Assembly: GCF_006442965.1 (NCBI RefSeq)
Contig: NZ_VFWX01000024.1
Coordinates: 1-64,000, forward strand
Direction: 5' to 3'
DNA from: Mesorhizobium sp. CU3
GTDB lineage: Bacteria > Pseudomonadota > Alphaproteobacteria > Rhizobiales > Rhizobiaceae
Length of the DNA stretch: 64,000 nucleotides
Part shown: in pieces, positions 34,657-43,466 of the stretch
Position numbering within the stretch: the stretch's first letter is position 1
How the letters are laid out: each line of letters opens with the position of its first letter
Translations under genes and position numbers: made by a program
Notes under the pieces: generated by a model
Told to the model about the DNA's origin: nothing
The model's database searches: none
What the model saw: the letters and a program-made list of their open reading frames with translations, nothing else

Positions 34657-35045
34657 TCTTCCCCCGCACTGTGCGCTACAAACCTGTCCTTGCGCGACGA
34701 TTCTGCGGCAACAACCGGACAGGGCGACTCGCCAGGCCGCCGCAATTCGGCCGGCCGGTCGCCGGATTCGCCCGGATTCAGCCGTCACCAGGCGTCGATG
34801 GTTAATGAGAGCTTTCTGAGTGAGGCCAAATCGTGTCATTTGTGCAACAACCCGGGGCGATAGCGCCCGGACAGCCCTTTTGCCGACACGATCCTTGTTG
34901 AACGCCGCCGCCTCATGGGTAATGTCAGCTTCGAAGGAGCGGCGCGGTGCGCATCTTTTTCGGTAGTGGGGATGGGGCAGGGAACGCTGTCCTTCAGCAA
35001 AGAATACCCAGACCCGTTTTTTAACTTTTGACTGGAGGTCAGAAA
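34657..35045. other. 389-base intergenic region between tRNA-Ser and porin 2
   Basis: No gene is supported. The last part (about 34960-35030) is likely the porin 2 promoter and 5' leader; it ends with the TGACTGGAGGTCAG hairpin holding the ribosome site. The open frames seen in both strands here lack coding character. Confidence 0.5.
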
Positions 35046-36209
35046 ATGAACATCAAGAGCCTTCTTCTCGGCTCAGCTGCGGCTCTGCTCGCAGTTTCCG
35101 GTGCTCGCGCCGCCGACGCTGTGACCGTCGCCGAGCCGGAACCGGCCGAATACGTCAAGATCTGCGACGTCTACGGCGCCGGCTACTTCTACATCCCCGG
35201 CACCGAGACCTGCCTGCGCATCGGCGGCTATGTCCGTTATGACATCGGCGCTGGTGAAGTCGGTTCGTTCGACGCTGCGCGCGCTACCGATGTCAAGGAC
35301 GGGTCCGAGCAGGGTACGTGGCAGAAGAATGCCCGCTTCACCTTGAAGACCTGGACCGGCCAGGAAACCGAGCTTGGCACGTTGAAGACCTACACCGAGA
35401 CTCGTATCAACTTCGGCAACACCAAGACGAGCGGTGTTTATAGCTACAATCCGTACACCGGCGCCTTTAATGCCGGCGCGGCCAACAAGGGTATCTCGCT
35501 GAATTTCGCTTGGATCCAGCTCGGCGGTCTTCGCGTCGGTAAGGACGAATCGGCCTTCGATACATTCATCGGCTACGCTGGCAACGTCATCCAGGATACG
35601 CTAGTCCCGTACGGTGGCTTCGACACCAACGTCGTTCAGTACTACTTCGACGCTGGTAACGGCTTCTCGGCGGTGGTCTCGCTGGAAGAAGGTTACGGCA
35701 AGTATACGATCGACAGCTATGTTCCGCATATCGTCGGCGGTTTGAAGTGGACGCAGGGCTGGGGCGCCATCACCGGTGTCGTCGCTTACGATAGCAACTA
35801 CGAGGAAGTGGCCGGCAAAGTTCGCTTGGACGTTAATGTCAACGACGCCCTGTCGCTGTTCATCATGGCCGGCTACGGCTCCGACGGCAACTACAAGGAT
35901 GCCAGCTATGCTCTCCCGGCTGGCGATCGCGGCATGTACAAGCTGTGGGGCGGCAACTGGGCTGTGTGGGGTGGCGGCACCTACAAGTTCAACGAGAAGA
36001 CGTCGTTCAACGTTCAGGCGTCTTATGACGACTCGAAGGACTTTGGCCTCGCTGCCAACGTTGCCTATACGGTTGTTCCGGGCCTCACCGTCACTGCCGA
36101 AGTTGACTGGGCTCATACCGATCATTCCCTCTATGGCAACTGGACCGGCATCGACGCCGGCAAGAAGAACGCCGTCGGCGGTATCCTCCGCTTCCAGCGC
36201 GACTTCTAA
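35046..36209 (+). CDS. outer-membrane porin, Omp2/RopA type, copy 2
   Basis: A 387-residue porin with the same signal peptide and first 65 residues as copy 1, then diverging in the loop-forming regions (for example SYNPYTGAFNAGAANKGISL) while keeping strand blocks such as AWIQLGGLRVGKDESAFDTF, PHIVGGLKWTQGWGAITGVV and the final AVGGILRFQRDF. Small-solute channel in the outer membrane. The differing external loops suggest the two copies present different surfaces. Confidence 0.94.
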   Translation: MNIKSLLLGSAAALLAVSGARAADAVTVAEPEPAEYVKICDVYGAGYFYIPGTETCLRIGGYVRYDIGAGEVGSFDAARATDVKDGSEQGTWQKNARFTLKTWTGQETELGTLKTYTETRINFGNTKTSGVYSYNPYTGAFNAGAANKGISLNFAWIQLGGLRVGKDESAFDTFIGYAGNVIQDTLVPYGGFDTNVVQYYFDAGNGFSAVVSLEEGYGKYTIDSYVPHIVGGLKWTQGWGAITGVVAYDSNYEEVAGKVRLDVNVNDALSLFIMAGYGSDGNYKDASYALPAGDRGMYKLWGGNWAVWGGGTYKFNEKTSFNVQASYDDSKDFGLAANVAYTVVPGLTVTAEVDWAHTDHSLYGNWTGIDAGKKNAVGGILRFQRDF

Positions 36210-36233
36210 GGGCTGGTTCGATATAATTGAAAT

Positions 36234-36271
36234 CCGGCCCGGGCGCTTCCATGCCCGGGCCGTTTTTGTTT
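36234..36271 (+). terminator. Rho-independent terminator, porin 2
   Basis: CGGCCCGGGC and GCCCGGGCCG form a ten-base stem with an eight-base loop, followed by TTTTTGTTT, 25 bases after the stop. Confidence 0.85.
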
Positions 36272-36451
36272 CGCGATTGGGTCAATGCTAACGAAAGGAT
36301 GGGGGTGAAACGGTAAGCTGATGATCCCGTAGGATGGTTTCGTGGGGTCTGCCTCTCGGTGGATGAAATCACGGCTACGTGATCAAAACTCTTGAAAGGA
36401 CATCTCCGAAGGGTTAGGGCTGGGCCTTTAACCACGGGGGTGTGGCTAAAA

Positions 36452-37525
36452 ATGTCGAACGAAGCGGTTCAAGAGGCCAAAGCCTCCGGTCACTTTGCGG
36501 TATTTTCTTCTCAGAATTCGAAGTTCAACTACACGTTTAACAAGATCAGAGAAGTAAAGTCGTATCGAATCGGTGAACTTTTCGCAGCTTATCGAGATAT
36601 ACTCTGGGATGATGGGCGGCATAAATACAATGTCAGCTCTTTCATCGGTGAAATAGACGAGATCCTCCTCGGAGAACGTTTTAGCACCTTTGACCAGAAC
36701 ACCCTGGACAATCTTATCGGTACATTGCGCCAGCGCGGCAACAGCAACGCAACCATCAACCGCAAGATGGCTGCCCTCAGCAAATTGCTGCGCAAGGCAC
36801 ACAAGATGGGAGATATCCACAGCCTGCCCGAGTTCCGCCGCCAGAAGGAGCGGGCGGGACGGATTCGTTTCCTCGAAAGGGACGAAGAGGCGAGGCTGTT
36901 CGCCGCCATCAAGAGCCGCAGCGAAGACGCTTACCGACTCTCGGTCTTCCTGGTCGATACCGGCTGCCGCCTCGGCGAGGCGCTCGGCCTGATCTGGAAC
37001 GACATCCAGGAGCATCGCGTCTCCTTCTGGATCACCAAATCCGGCCGCAGCCGCACCATTCCGATGACCGAACGGGTCAAGGAAGTGATCAAGCTGCCGC
37101 CGACCACCGAAGGACGACGGCCGAAAGGCCCGTTCGCCATGCTGAACCAGCCGCAATATCGCGCGATCTGGAACGAGGCGAAGGCGGAAGTCGGTCTCGG
37201 CGCCGACGAGCAGGTGGTGCCGCACATTTTGCGCCACACCTGCGCCTCGCGACTCGTCCAGGGCGGCATCGACATCCGCCGCGTGCAGATGTGGCTGGGT
37301 CATCAGACGCTGTCGATGACCATGCGTTACGCGCATCTCGCCACCAATGACCTCGACGGCTGTGTCACCGTTCTCGAAAAACCGCGTGGCGAGCAATCCT
37401 CGCGTACCGCGGAATCTTCGATGTTCGCCTCGCCTCTCACCACGCTGTCGCCGGCCCAGGCTTCGCAAAAGCAAGGTGGACCCGAACCTGCCAAGGCGCC
37501 CCGCAAGCGCTCGAAGGGCAAATAG
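36452..37525 (+). CDS. tyrosine recombinase/phage-type integrase
   Basis: A 357-residue tyrosine recombinase. The N-terminal SAM-like DNA-binding domain covers about residues 35-115; the catalytic domain shows all expected residues: Arg in DTGCRLGEALGL, Lys in ITKSGRSRTIP, HILRHTCASR (His-Arg), WLGHQT (His) and the nucleophile Tyr in MRYAHL. The C-terminal 45 residues form a Ser/Pro/Lys-rich tail. It stands alone: no excisionase, phage or transfer genes are near, so it may be a remnant of an island or a domesticated enzyme. Start ATG 36452 chosen over 36392 for lack of any ribosome site upstream. Confidence 0.88.
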   Translation: MSNEAVQEAKASGHFAVFSSQNSKFNYTFNKIREVKSYRIGELFAAYRDILWDDGRHKYNVSSFIGEIDEILLGERFSTFDQNTLDNLIGTLRQRGNSNATINRKMAALSKLLRKAHKMGDIHSLPEFRRQKERAGRIRFLERDEEARLFAAIKSRSEDAYRLSVFLVDTGCRLGEALGLIWNDIQEHRVSFWITKSGRSRTIPMTERVKEVIKLPPTTEGRRPKGPFAMLNQPQYRAIWNEAKAEVGLGADEQVVPHILRHTCASRLVQGGIDIRRVQMWLGHQTLSMTMRYAHLATNDLDGCVTVLEKPRGEQSSRTAESSMFASPLTTLSPAQASQKQGGPEPAKAPRKRSKGK

Positions 37526-37594
37526 CGGTTCGCCGGGACTGCCAGAAAGGTCTCGAATCTATATTTCAGCGAGAAGCCTGAGGCTAATTTTGTC

Positions 37595-38491
37595 TCAGGC
37601 GTTACTTTTGTTCGACTTGTCGTCGGCTCGATCGAGGAATTCCGCGATTCGTCGCGGCAGGTCGCCGGTCTCCAGGAAGGGGGCATGGCCCTGGCCTTCG
37701 ACCGTGATTGTCTCCATGCCTGGATGACGCCTGCGCATCTCTTCAAGCGTCGCAACGGACAGAAGCTTCGAATTGCCGCCACGAATCGTAAGCAGCGGCA
37801 CGGCAGCCAATGCGTCGAATTGCGGCCACAGGTCGGGCAGCGGCTTGGAGAAATCGACGCCGGCCAGCGTGTCGACCAGCGCCGGATCGAAATCCGCCAC
37901 CCATCCGGATTCCGTCTCACGGCAGATGGCGCCCACCATACGCGCCCAGTCGGCGTCGCCAAGCGCCGGAAAGTCGGCGCCGTGCACCCGCCGCTGCGCA
38001 TCCACCGCCTCGGCGAAGCTCTTCGGCTTCGGCGCGCGATCGAGATAGGCACGGATACGGGCAAGACCTTCGGTTTCGATCACCGGGCCGATGTCGTTGA
38101 GGATGATAGCCTTCAGCACGGCCGGCTTCAGCGCGCCGAGCACGTGGATGATGAGCCCGCCGCGCGAAGTGCCGATGAAGGCGGCATGGTCGATGCCGAG
38201 CGCCGACAGCCCGGCCAGCACGTCGCTGGCTTCGACGCCGACATTGTAATGGCCGATATCGGGATCGTGATCGGACTGCCCGCGCCCGCGATAGTCGAAG
38301 GCCACGACCTTGCACGGGTTCCGCGCCTCGCTCGAGAGGTGGAGCGCAAGCTCGTGGAAGTCGCGGCTGTTGCGGGTCAGGCCGGGCAGGCAGACGACCG
38401 GAAGACCGACATTCGCCTCGCCATAGATCCTGGCGTGGAGCTTCAACCCGTCAGGTGACGCATAGAAGAAGTCGGAGAAACCTTCGCTCAT
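37595..38491 (-). CDS. alpha/beta hydrolase
   Basis: A 298-residue alpha/beta hydrolase. Nucleophile elbow GTSRGG with the catalytic Ser near residue 110 (AFIGTSRGGLIIHV), oxyanion region VVCLPGLTRNSRDF, and catalytic His in VEGQGHAPFLETG near the C-terminus. LTIRGGNSKLLSVATL probably holds the acid-region strand. Substrate unknown. ATG 38491 chosen; the upstream GTG at 38512 gives a short unlikely extension. Convergent with the integrase gene; a GCCTGAG/CTCAGGC hairpin spans its stop codon. Confidence 0.88.
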   Translation of the reverse strand: MSEGFSDFFYASPDGLKLHARIYGEANVGLPVVCLPGLTRNSRDFHELALHLSSEARNPCKVVAFDYRGRGQSDHDPDIGHYNVGVEASDVLAGLSALGIDHAAFIGTSRGGLIIHVLGALKPAVLKAIILNDIGPVIETEGLARIRAYLDRAPKPKSFAEAVDAQRRVHGADFPALGDADWARMVGAICRETESGWVADFDPALVDTLAGVDFSKPLPDLWPQFDALAAVPLLTIRGGNSKLLSVATLEEMRRRHPGMETITVEGQGHAPFLETGDLPRRIAEFLDRADDKSNKSNA

Positions 38492-38793
38492 TGTCGGGAT
38501 GCCGCTCCTCACCGGGTAGAGCGACAGCTACAGGCGAGGGGAGGGATCGTCAAATGGGCGCCGCGCGTAAATCTCGAATGCCCGGCGCTCTACGACGCCC
38601 CCCTCTGTCCTGCCGGACATCTCCCCCACGAGGGGGGAGATTGGCAGTTTCGCGCGCGGCGGATCCCATTCAACTTTGGAGATTGGCGAAAGCGGAGCCG
38701 ACAGCTGATGTCTCCCCAAGTGGGGGAGATGTCCGGCAGGACAGAGGGCGCGCGCGCAGGAACTCGACCTTGGCCGCCTCGCGGACAGCGCCC
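38492..38793. repeat. MITE-like palindromic element
   Basis: Bases 38601-38629 and 38720-38748 are a perfect 29-base inverted repeat (opening CCCTCTGTCCTGCCGGACAT). The 90-base centre has further GGGGAGA/TCTCCCC pairing. Without coding capacity, this resembles a miniature mobile or palindromic intergenic element. No gene lies in this 302-base gap. Confidence 0.75.
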
Positions 38794-40858
38794 TCAGCTC
38801 CGCCCGTTCACCAGATCTCCCACGATGTCGTACTTGCCGGAAATACGCATCTTGTAGACCTCGTAATTCTCCATCACGCGCTGCACGTAACTTCTTGTTT
38901 CCGTGTAGGGGATCCGTTCGATCCAGTCGACCACCTCGTCGACGTCCTTGCCGCGTGGGTCGCCGTATTTGGCCAGCCATTGGGCGGCGCGGTTGGGGCC
39001 GGCATTGTAGCCGGCGAAGGTCAGCACATAGGAGCCGCCGAAGCGGTCGAGCTGCTCGCCGAGGAAGGCCGAACCCAGCGTCGCGTTGTAGCCGGCATCG
39101 CTGGTAAGCCGCGCCTGCGAAAAACTCATGCCGGCCTTCTTCGCCAATTGCCTGGCGGTGCCCGGCATCAATTGCAGTAGGCCGCGCGCGCCGGCGCTGG
39201 AAACCGCGCCGACATTGAACTCGCTTTCCTGGCGCGCAATGGCATAGGCGAGCGCCTTGCCGGAGCCGGAAATATTGGCCGAATCTGGAATGACGCCCAG
39301 CGGATGCGACAGCGCGCCGACATCGATGCCGCGCTGGGCGGCGATCTTGCCGACCTTGAGCGCCATGAAATGATTGCCCTGCTTTTCCGCCAGCACCGCA
39401 AGCAGCGCGAGTTCGCCTGGGCTGGTCAATTGTCCGGCAAGGTCGCGATAAAGCGTCTCGGCATAGCGATCGTAGCCGGCCTCCTGCAGCCGCTTGATCG
39501 CGCTCACCGCCTCGCGGCCGTCAAAGCTCTGGCGGTCGGCGGTGCTCGGCTTCGGGTAGGCTATGTTGAGCGTCCTTAAGCCGACACGTTCGCCGGCGAG
39601 CTGGCCGTAGAAGGTCGTGCCGTATCCGGCTGCGCGGGTGAAATAATCCTTGGCGTTGCCTGGACCGCCGACTTCCACCGCGCGGCCGAGCCAGTAATAG
39701 GCGCGCGACAGCGACACGGGTCCCTGAGCGAATTCGGTGATCCGCGTGAAGTGGCTGGCTGCGGTCGCGGGATCGTTCAGGCCGCGCAGCGCATACCAGC
39801 CGGCATGGAATTCGGCCTCGGCGGCGTTCAGCGGGCTTTCGGCGGCATGCATGGATACGATCTTGTAGGCGGTCTTCATGTCGCCCTGGTCGACCAGTTC
39901 GCGCGACAAGACGCGGCGCTCGACCCACCATGCATCGGGGTCGACCAGCGAATCGCGGTCGGTCGGCGCCTTCATGACGATCGCGGCGGCATCGGCGAAT
40001 TTCTGCTGCTTGCGCAGATATTCGGCCTCGGCGAAGAAATAGCCGGCCGAACGCAGCGCCGCCGGCACCGCATTCAACAGCTTGGCGGCGTTCTTGTCGC
40101 CCTTGTCGGCCGCCGCCCAGGCATCCGCCAGGGGCTGCGCGCCCGCCAGGCCTGCGACGCGGAGCGCCGAGGCGGGCCGGTCGGCATAGAACATGCGCTC
40201 CATGCGATAGCGATGGTCGGCCGCCGGGATCAGCGTGCCGAATTCCTTGATGACGGTCGCCTCGTCCTTTGCCTCCAGCTTTTCCGTTCGCCAAAATGGT
40301 ATCAGCACCGCACGCGCCGCGGCCGGGTTGCCAAGCGCCACTTGCGAGCGGGCAAGGATGATCACGCCTTCCGGCGTCAGCGGCTGGCTGCGGCCGAAGG
40401 CCTGCACCACCACTTGCGGCGGCGGGTTCTCGCGATAAAGCGCGCGCTCGCTGTTCTTGCGCAGCGCGATCGTGCCCGGCCATCCAGGCAGCATTTTCGC
40501 GGCATCGGCAATCTCGCCGCTCGGCACCTGGTCGCCGCCGTAAAGCGCGATCGCCCAGGCCAGAATGTGCCGGTCGAGCGAGGTGGCGGGCAGCGTGTCG
40601 CGGGGCGCGCGTGGGGGCGGGCCGCGTGGCGCGCGCGTTGCGCGCGCCGACGATATTGTTGGCGGCAAGCGCGTCGAGTCCGCTTTTCAGTTGCGCAATG
40701 TCTGAGGCCGGAGCGACAGGGCCGGGCGCCTGGGGCGGATCCGGCGCAGGGATCGAGGCTGTCGCGCGCGCATCGACACTGCCGCCGATCGCCACGGTCG
40801 GCGCCAGCGCGACGATCGCGCTCAAAAGCGCGAAGAGATGGGGCCGCGTCGTCGGCAT
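38794..40858 (-). pseudogene. soluble lytic murein transglycosylase, frameshifted near its N-terminus
   Basis: Cleaves the peptidoglycan glycan strand with anhydro-muramic acid formation. The signal peptide (MPTTRPHLFALLSAIVALAP) and DIAQLKSGLDALAANNIVGA are in one frame from 40858; from about 40615 the protein continues in another frame with LPATSLDRHILAWAIALYGG to the end. The switch lies in a repetitive GCGCGC/CCCGCCCCC tract (about 40605-40650). Downstream parts are intact: superhelical helices, then the SLT domain with catalytic Glu in ARQESEFNVGAVSSAGARGL, LMPGTARQLA and AGYNAGPNRAAQWL. Either a real frameshift or a sequence error in the GC tract; the catalytic frame alone spans 38794-40668. 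Confidence 0.75.
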
Positions 40859-41116
40859 ATTACAATCCTAGCACATCGTCAGCAGGCGCGGGCGCTCAAA
40901 ACCCGATGCAAAGCCTAAAGGTAGGTCGTGAAGGGCTCGTAAACAAAAGGTTATCGAGGCCGTTCGAATTGCGCTTGCTGGTCCTATGGCGATGCTTGCC
41001 GCTAAACCATGTCGAGACTATGGTGCGCGACCTCGCTTTCGGTTAGAAGGCGCGCAAACAAAACCGATCACTAAAAACCGATACGTTCCTGATAGTTCCC
41101 AAGGAGTTTGGACGAT

Positions 41117-41998
41117 ATGCTGAGAGGCTCGCTCACCGCGCTCGTTACACCGTTCGAAAAGAGCGGGCGCTTCGACGAGAAAGCCTTTCGCTCATTTGTC
41201 GAATGGCAGCTTGCCGAGGGCACGACGGGTCTCGTACCGGTCGGCACCACGGGTGAATCGCCGACGCTCTCGCATGAAGAGCACCGCCATGTCGTGAAGG
41301 TCACCATCGAGGTGGCCAAGGGCAGGGTTCCGGTCGTGGCTGGCGCCGGCTCCAACAACACCGAGGAAGCGGTCGGGCTGGTGAAGTATGCCGAACAGGC
41401 CGGCGCCGACGCTGCCCTTGTCGTCACGCCTTACTATAACAAGCCGACACAGCGCGGCCTTTATGAGCATTTCGCGGCCGTCGCCCGGGCGACCAAGCTG
41501 CCGATCATCATCTACAACATCCCGCCGCGCTCGGTCATCGACATGATGCCCGACACGATGGGCAGGCTCGCCCACGACTTCAAGAACATCGTTGGCGTCA
41601 AGGACGCGACAGGCAAGGTCGAGCGCGTGTCGGAACAGCGCGCTACTTGCGGCAAGGACTTCATCCAGCTCTCGGGCGAGGATGCCTCCGCGCTCGGCTT
41701 CAACGCCCATGGCGGCGTCGGCTGCATCTCGGTGACGTCGAATGTCGCGCCGCGGCTCTGTGCCGAATTCCAGGAGGCCACGCTGTCCGGCGACAGCGCC
41801 AAGGCGCTTGAGCTGCAGGACCGTCTGTTGCCGCTGCACAAGGCGATCTTCATCGAGCCCGGCCTGTGCGGCGCGAAATATGCGCTGTCGAAGCTCGGCA
41901 AGGTCGAAAATGTGGTGCGCTCGCCGCTGGTGACGATCGAGGCCTCGACGGCCGAGAAGATCGACCAGGCGATGAAGCACGCCGGCTTGATTAATTGA
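41117..41998 (+). CDS. dapA: 4-hydroxy-tetrahydrodipicolinate synthase
   Basis: Condenses pyruvate with aspartate semialdehyde in lysine and diaminopimelate synthesis. The 293-residue TIM barrel has GTTGESPTLSHEEH, the YYNKPTQRGLYEHF loop, the Tyr in IIYNIPPRSV and Schiff-base Lys in IVGVKDATG. ATG 41117 has AAGGAG ten bases upstream. Followed by smpB after a palindromic repeat, a gene order common in Rhizobiales. Confidence 0.97.
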   Translation: MLRGSLTALVTPFEKSGRFDEKAFRSFVEWQLAEGTTGLVPVGTTGESPTLSHEEHRHVVKVTIEVAKGRVPVVAGAGSNNTEEAVGLVKYAEQAGADAALVVTPYYNKPTQRGLYEHFAAVARATKLPIIIYNIPPRSVIDMMPDTMGRLAHDFKNIVGVKDATGKVERVSEQRATCGKDFIQLSGEDASALGFNAHGGVGCISVTSNVAPRLCAEFQEATLSGDSAKALELQDRLLPLHKAIFIEPGLCGAKYALSKLGKVENVVRSPLVTIEASTAEKIDQAMKHAGLIN

Positions 41999-42008
41999 CG
42001 AGCCCGTC

Positions 42009-42136
42009 TGGAAACTCTACTCCCGCGACCATCTGACTGCGTCATCTGCGCTTCCGGTGCTCACGTACCTATATGTACGCTCCGCTCCGGTTCTCGATGG
42101 CACCGTCATCTGACTCGCAGGAGCGAGTTTCGAAAC
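42009..42136. repeat. nested palindromic repeat upstream of smpB
   Basis: A large imperfect hairpin: outer arms GAAACTCTACTCCCGCGA and the complement of TCGCAGGAGCGAGTTTC, inner arms CCGGTGCTCACGTAC and GTACGCTCCGCTCCGG around CTATAT. It ends 14 bases before the smpB start and so would be in its leader if transcription starts upstream. Resembles a dispersed alphaproteobacterial element. Confidence 0.7.
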
Positions 42137-42150
42137 GGACTCTAGGCGCT

Positions 42151-42630
42151 ATGAATCAAGTCAAGAAAGCCGACCCCAACAACAGGACGGTCGCCGAAAA
42201 TCGCAAGGCGCGCTTTTCCTACGAGGTGCTCGACACGATCGAGACCGGCTTGGTGCTGACCGGCACCGAGGTCAAGTCGCTGCGCCAGGGCCAGGCCAAC
42301 ATCCAGGAGAGCTACGCCTCCGCCGAGGGCGGCGAGATCTGGCTGATCAATTCCTATCTGCCGGAATATCTGCAGGCCAACCGCTTCAATCACGAGCCGC
42401 GCCGCCGCCGCAAATTGCTGGTTTCGAAGCGCGAAATGGCAAAGCTCTCGCAAAGCATCGAGCGCGAAGGCATGACGCTGGTCCCGCTGAAAATCTATTT
42501 CAACGATCGCGGCCGCGCCAAGCTTCTGCTGGCGATCGCGCGCGGCAAGAAGCTGCACGACAAGCGCGAGACGGAAAAGCAGCGCGACTGGTCGCGCGAG
42601 AAGGGGCGGCTGCTCAAGGAGCGCGGCTAG
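42151..42630 (+). CDS. smpB: SsrA-binding protein SmpB
   Basis: Partner of tmRNA in rescuing stalled ribosomes. The 159-residue protein shows NRKARFSYEVLDTIETGLVL, TGTEVKSLRQGQANIQESYA, the LPEY-containing loop and the basic C-terminal tail KKLHDKRETEKQRDWSREKG. ATG 42151 matches the family start. No tmRNA gene is in the window. Confidence 0.97.
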   Translation: MNQVKKADPNNRTVAENRKARFSYEVLDTIETGLVLTGTEVKSLRQGQANIQESYASAEGGEIWLINSYLPEYLQANRFNHEPRRRRKLLVSKREMAKLSQSIEREGMTLVPLKIYFNDRGRAKLLLAIARGKKLHDKRETEKQRDWSREKGRLLKERG

Positions 42631-42716
42631 CCTTTCATCTTTGCCTGCACAAACCGGCCTGAAAAAAGCCACTGCCGCGTTCTCTTGGTTCGAACCGAAC
42701 AGCGTTTCCGACGGGG

Positions 42717-43466
42717 GTGGTCTTGGGAAAGCGGATTGTTTTCTGGGGCTTTGCCGGCATCCTTGTCGCCAGCGCCGTCGCGGCGGGTGCCTTCTTCTGG
42801 TTCCGTGGTTTTTCGCCGGATCGCGCCGAGTTCCCGATCCGCGGCATCGATGTCTCCCATCACCAGGGCAAGATCGACTGGCCACGCGTCGCCGTCGACG
42901 ATGTCGCCTTCGCCATCATCAAGGCGACGGAAGGCGGCACCCATGTCGACACCCTGTTCGCCACCAATCTGCGCGAGGCGCGCGCCGCCGGGCTGGCGGT
43001 CGGCGCCTATCATTTCTTCACCTTCTGCAGGCCCGGCGCCGACCAGGCGAAGAATTTCATTTCGGTGGTGCCGCGCGACGGGCCGCTTTTACCCCCGGTT
43101 GTCGACATCGAGTTCGGCGGCAATTGCCCGCAACGGCCGTCGCCCGAGCAGTTGAACACCGAACTCGCCGCGTTCCTCGGCCCCGTCGAAACGGCCTTCG
43201 GAAAGCAGGCGATCTTCTATCTGACCGACGAGGCGGCCGACACCTATTCCGCCAGCATCATCGTCCGCCAGCGCTGGCTGCGCTCGCTGGCGATCCGGCC
43301 AGCCGAGAACGACTGGGTCTATTGGCAGTATCACAATATGGGCCGCGTCGACGGCATCGAAGGCGATGTCGATCTCAACGTGCTGAAAGGCAACCGCCAG
43401 ACGCTGGCGGAGCTATTTGCGCCGCTGCCTGACTCTAATTCTTCAGGAACGCCGCTACCTCCTTGA
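42717..43466 (+). CDS. membrane-anchored GH25 lysozyme
   Basis: Glycoside hydrolase family 25 muramidase of 249 residues, with an N-terminal membrane anchor (IVFWGFAGILVASAVAAGAFF). Motifs are IRGIDVSHHQGKIDWPRV, FAIIKATEGG, GAYHFFTFC, and the catalytic acid pair in LPPVVDIEFGGNC, ending YWQYHNMGRVDGIEGDVDLN. Start is a GTG at 42717 or TTG at 42723; GGGGG precedes both. The 3' end overlaps the convergent glycosylase gene by 32 bases. Could remodel cell wall or act on competitors. Confidence 0.88.
   Translation: MVLGKRIVFWGFAGILVASAVAAGAFFWFRGFSPDRAEFPIRGIDVSHHQGKIDWPRVAVDDVAFAIIKATEGGTHVDTLFATNLREARAAGLAVGAYHFFTFCRPGADQAKNFISVVPRDGPLLPPVVDIEFGGNCPQRPSPEQLNTELAAFLGPVETAFGKQAIFYLTDEAADTYSASIIVRQRWLRSLAIRPAENDWVYWQYHNMGRVDGIEGDVDLNVLKGNRQTLAELFAPLPDSNSSGTPLPP

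Larger units (their letters stand above)
34036..35240. repeat. inverted repeat formed by the two porin 5' ends
   Basis: Arms are 34036-34247 and 35029-35240, nearly identical in opposite orientation, covering the ribosome-site hairpin, signal peptide and first 65 or so codons of each porin gene. The loop of about 780 bases contains tRNA-Ser. I counted only a few base differences in each arm before the sequences diverge. Confidence 0.85.
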
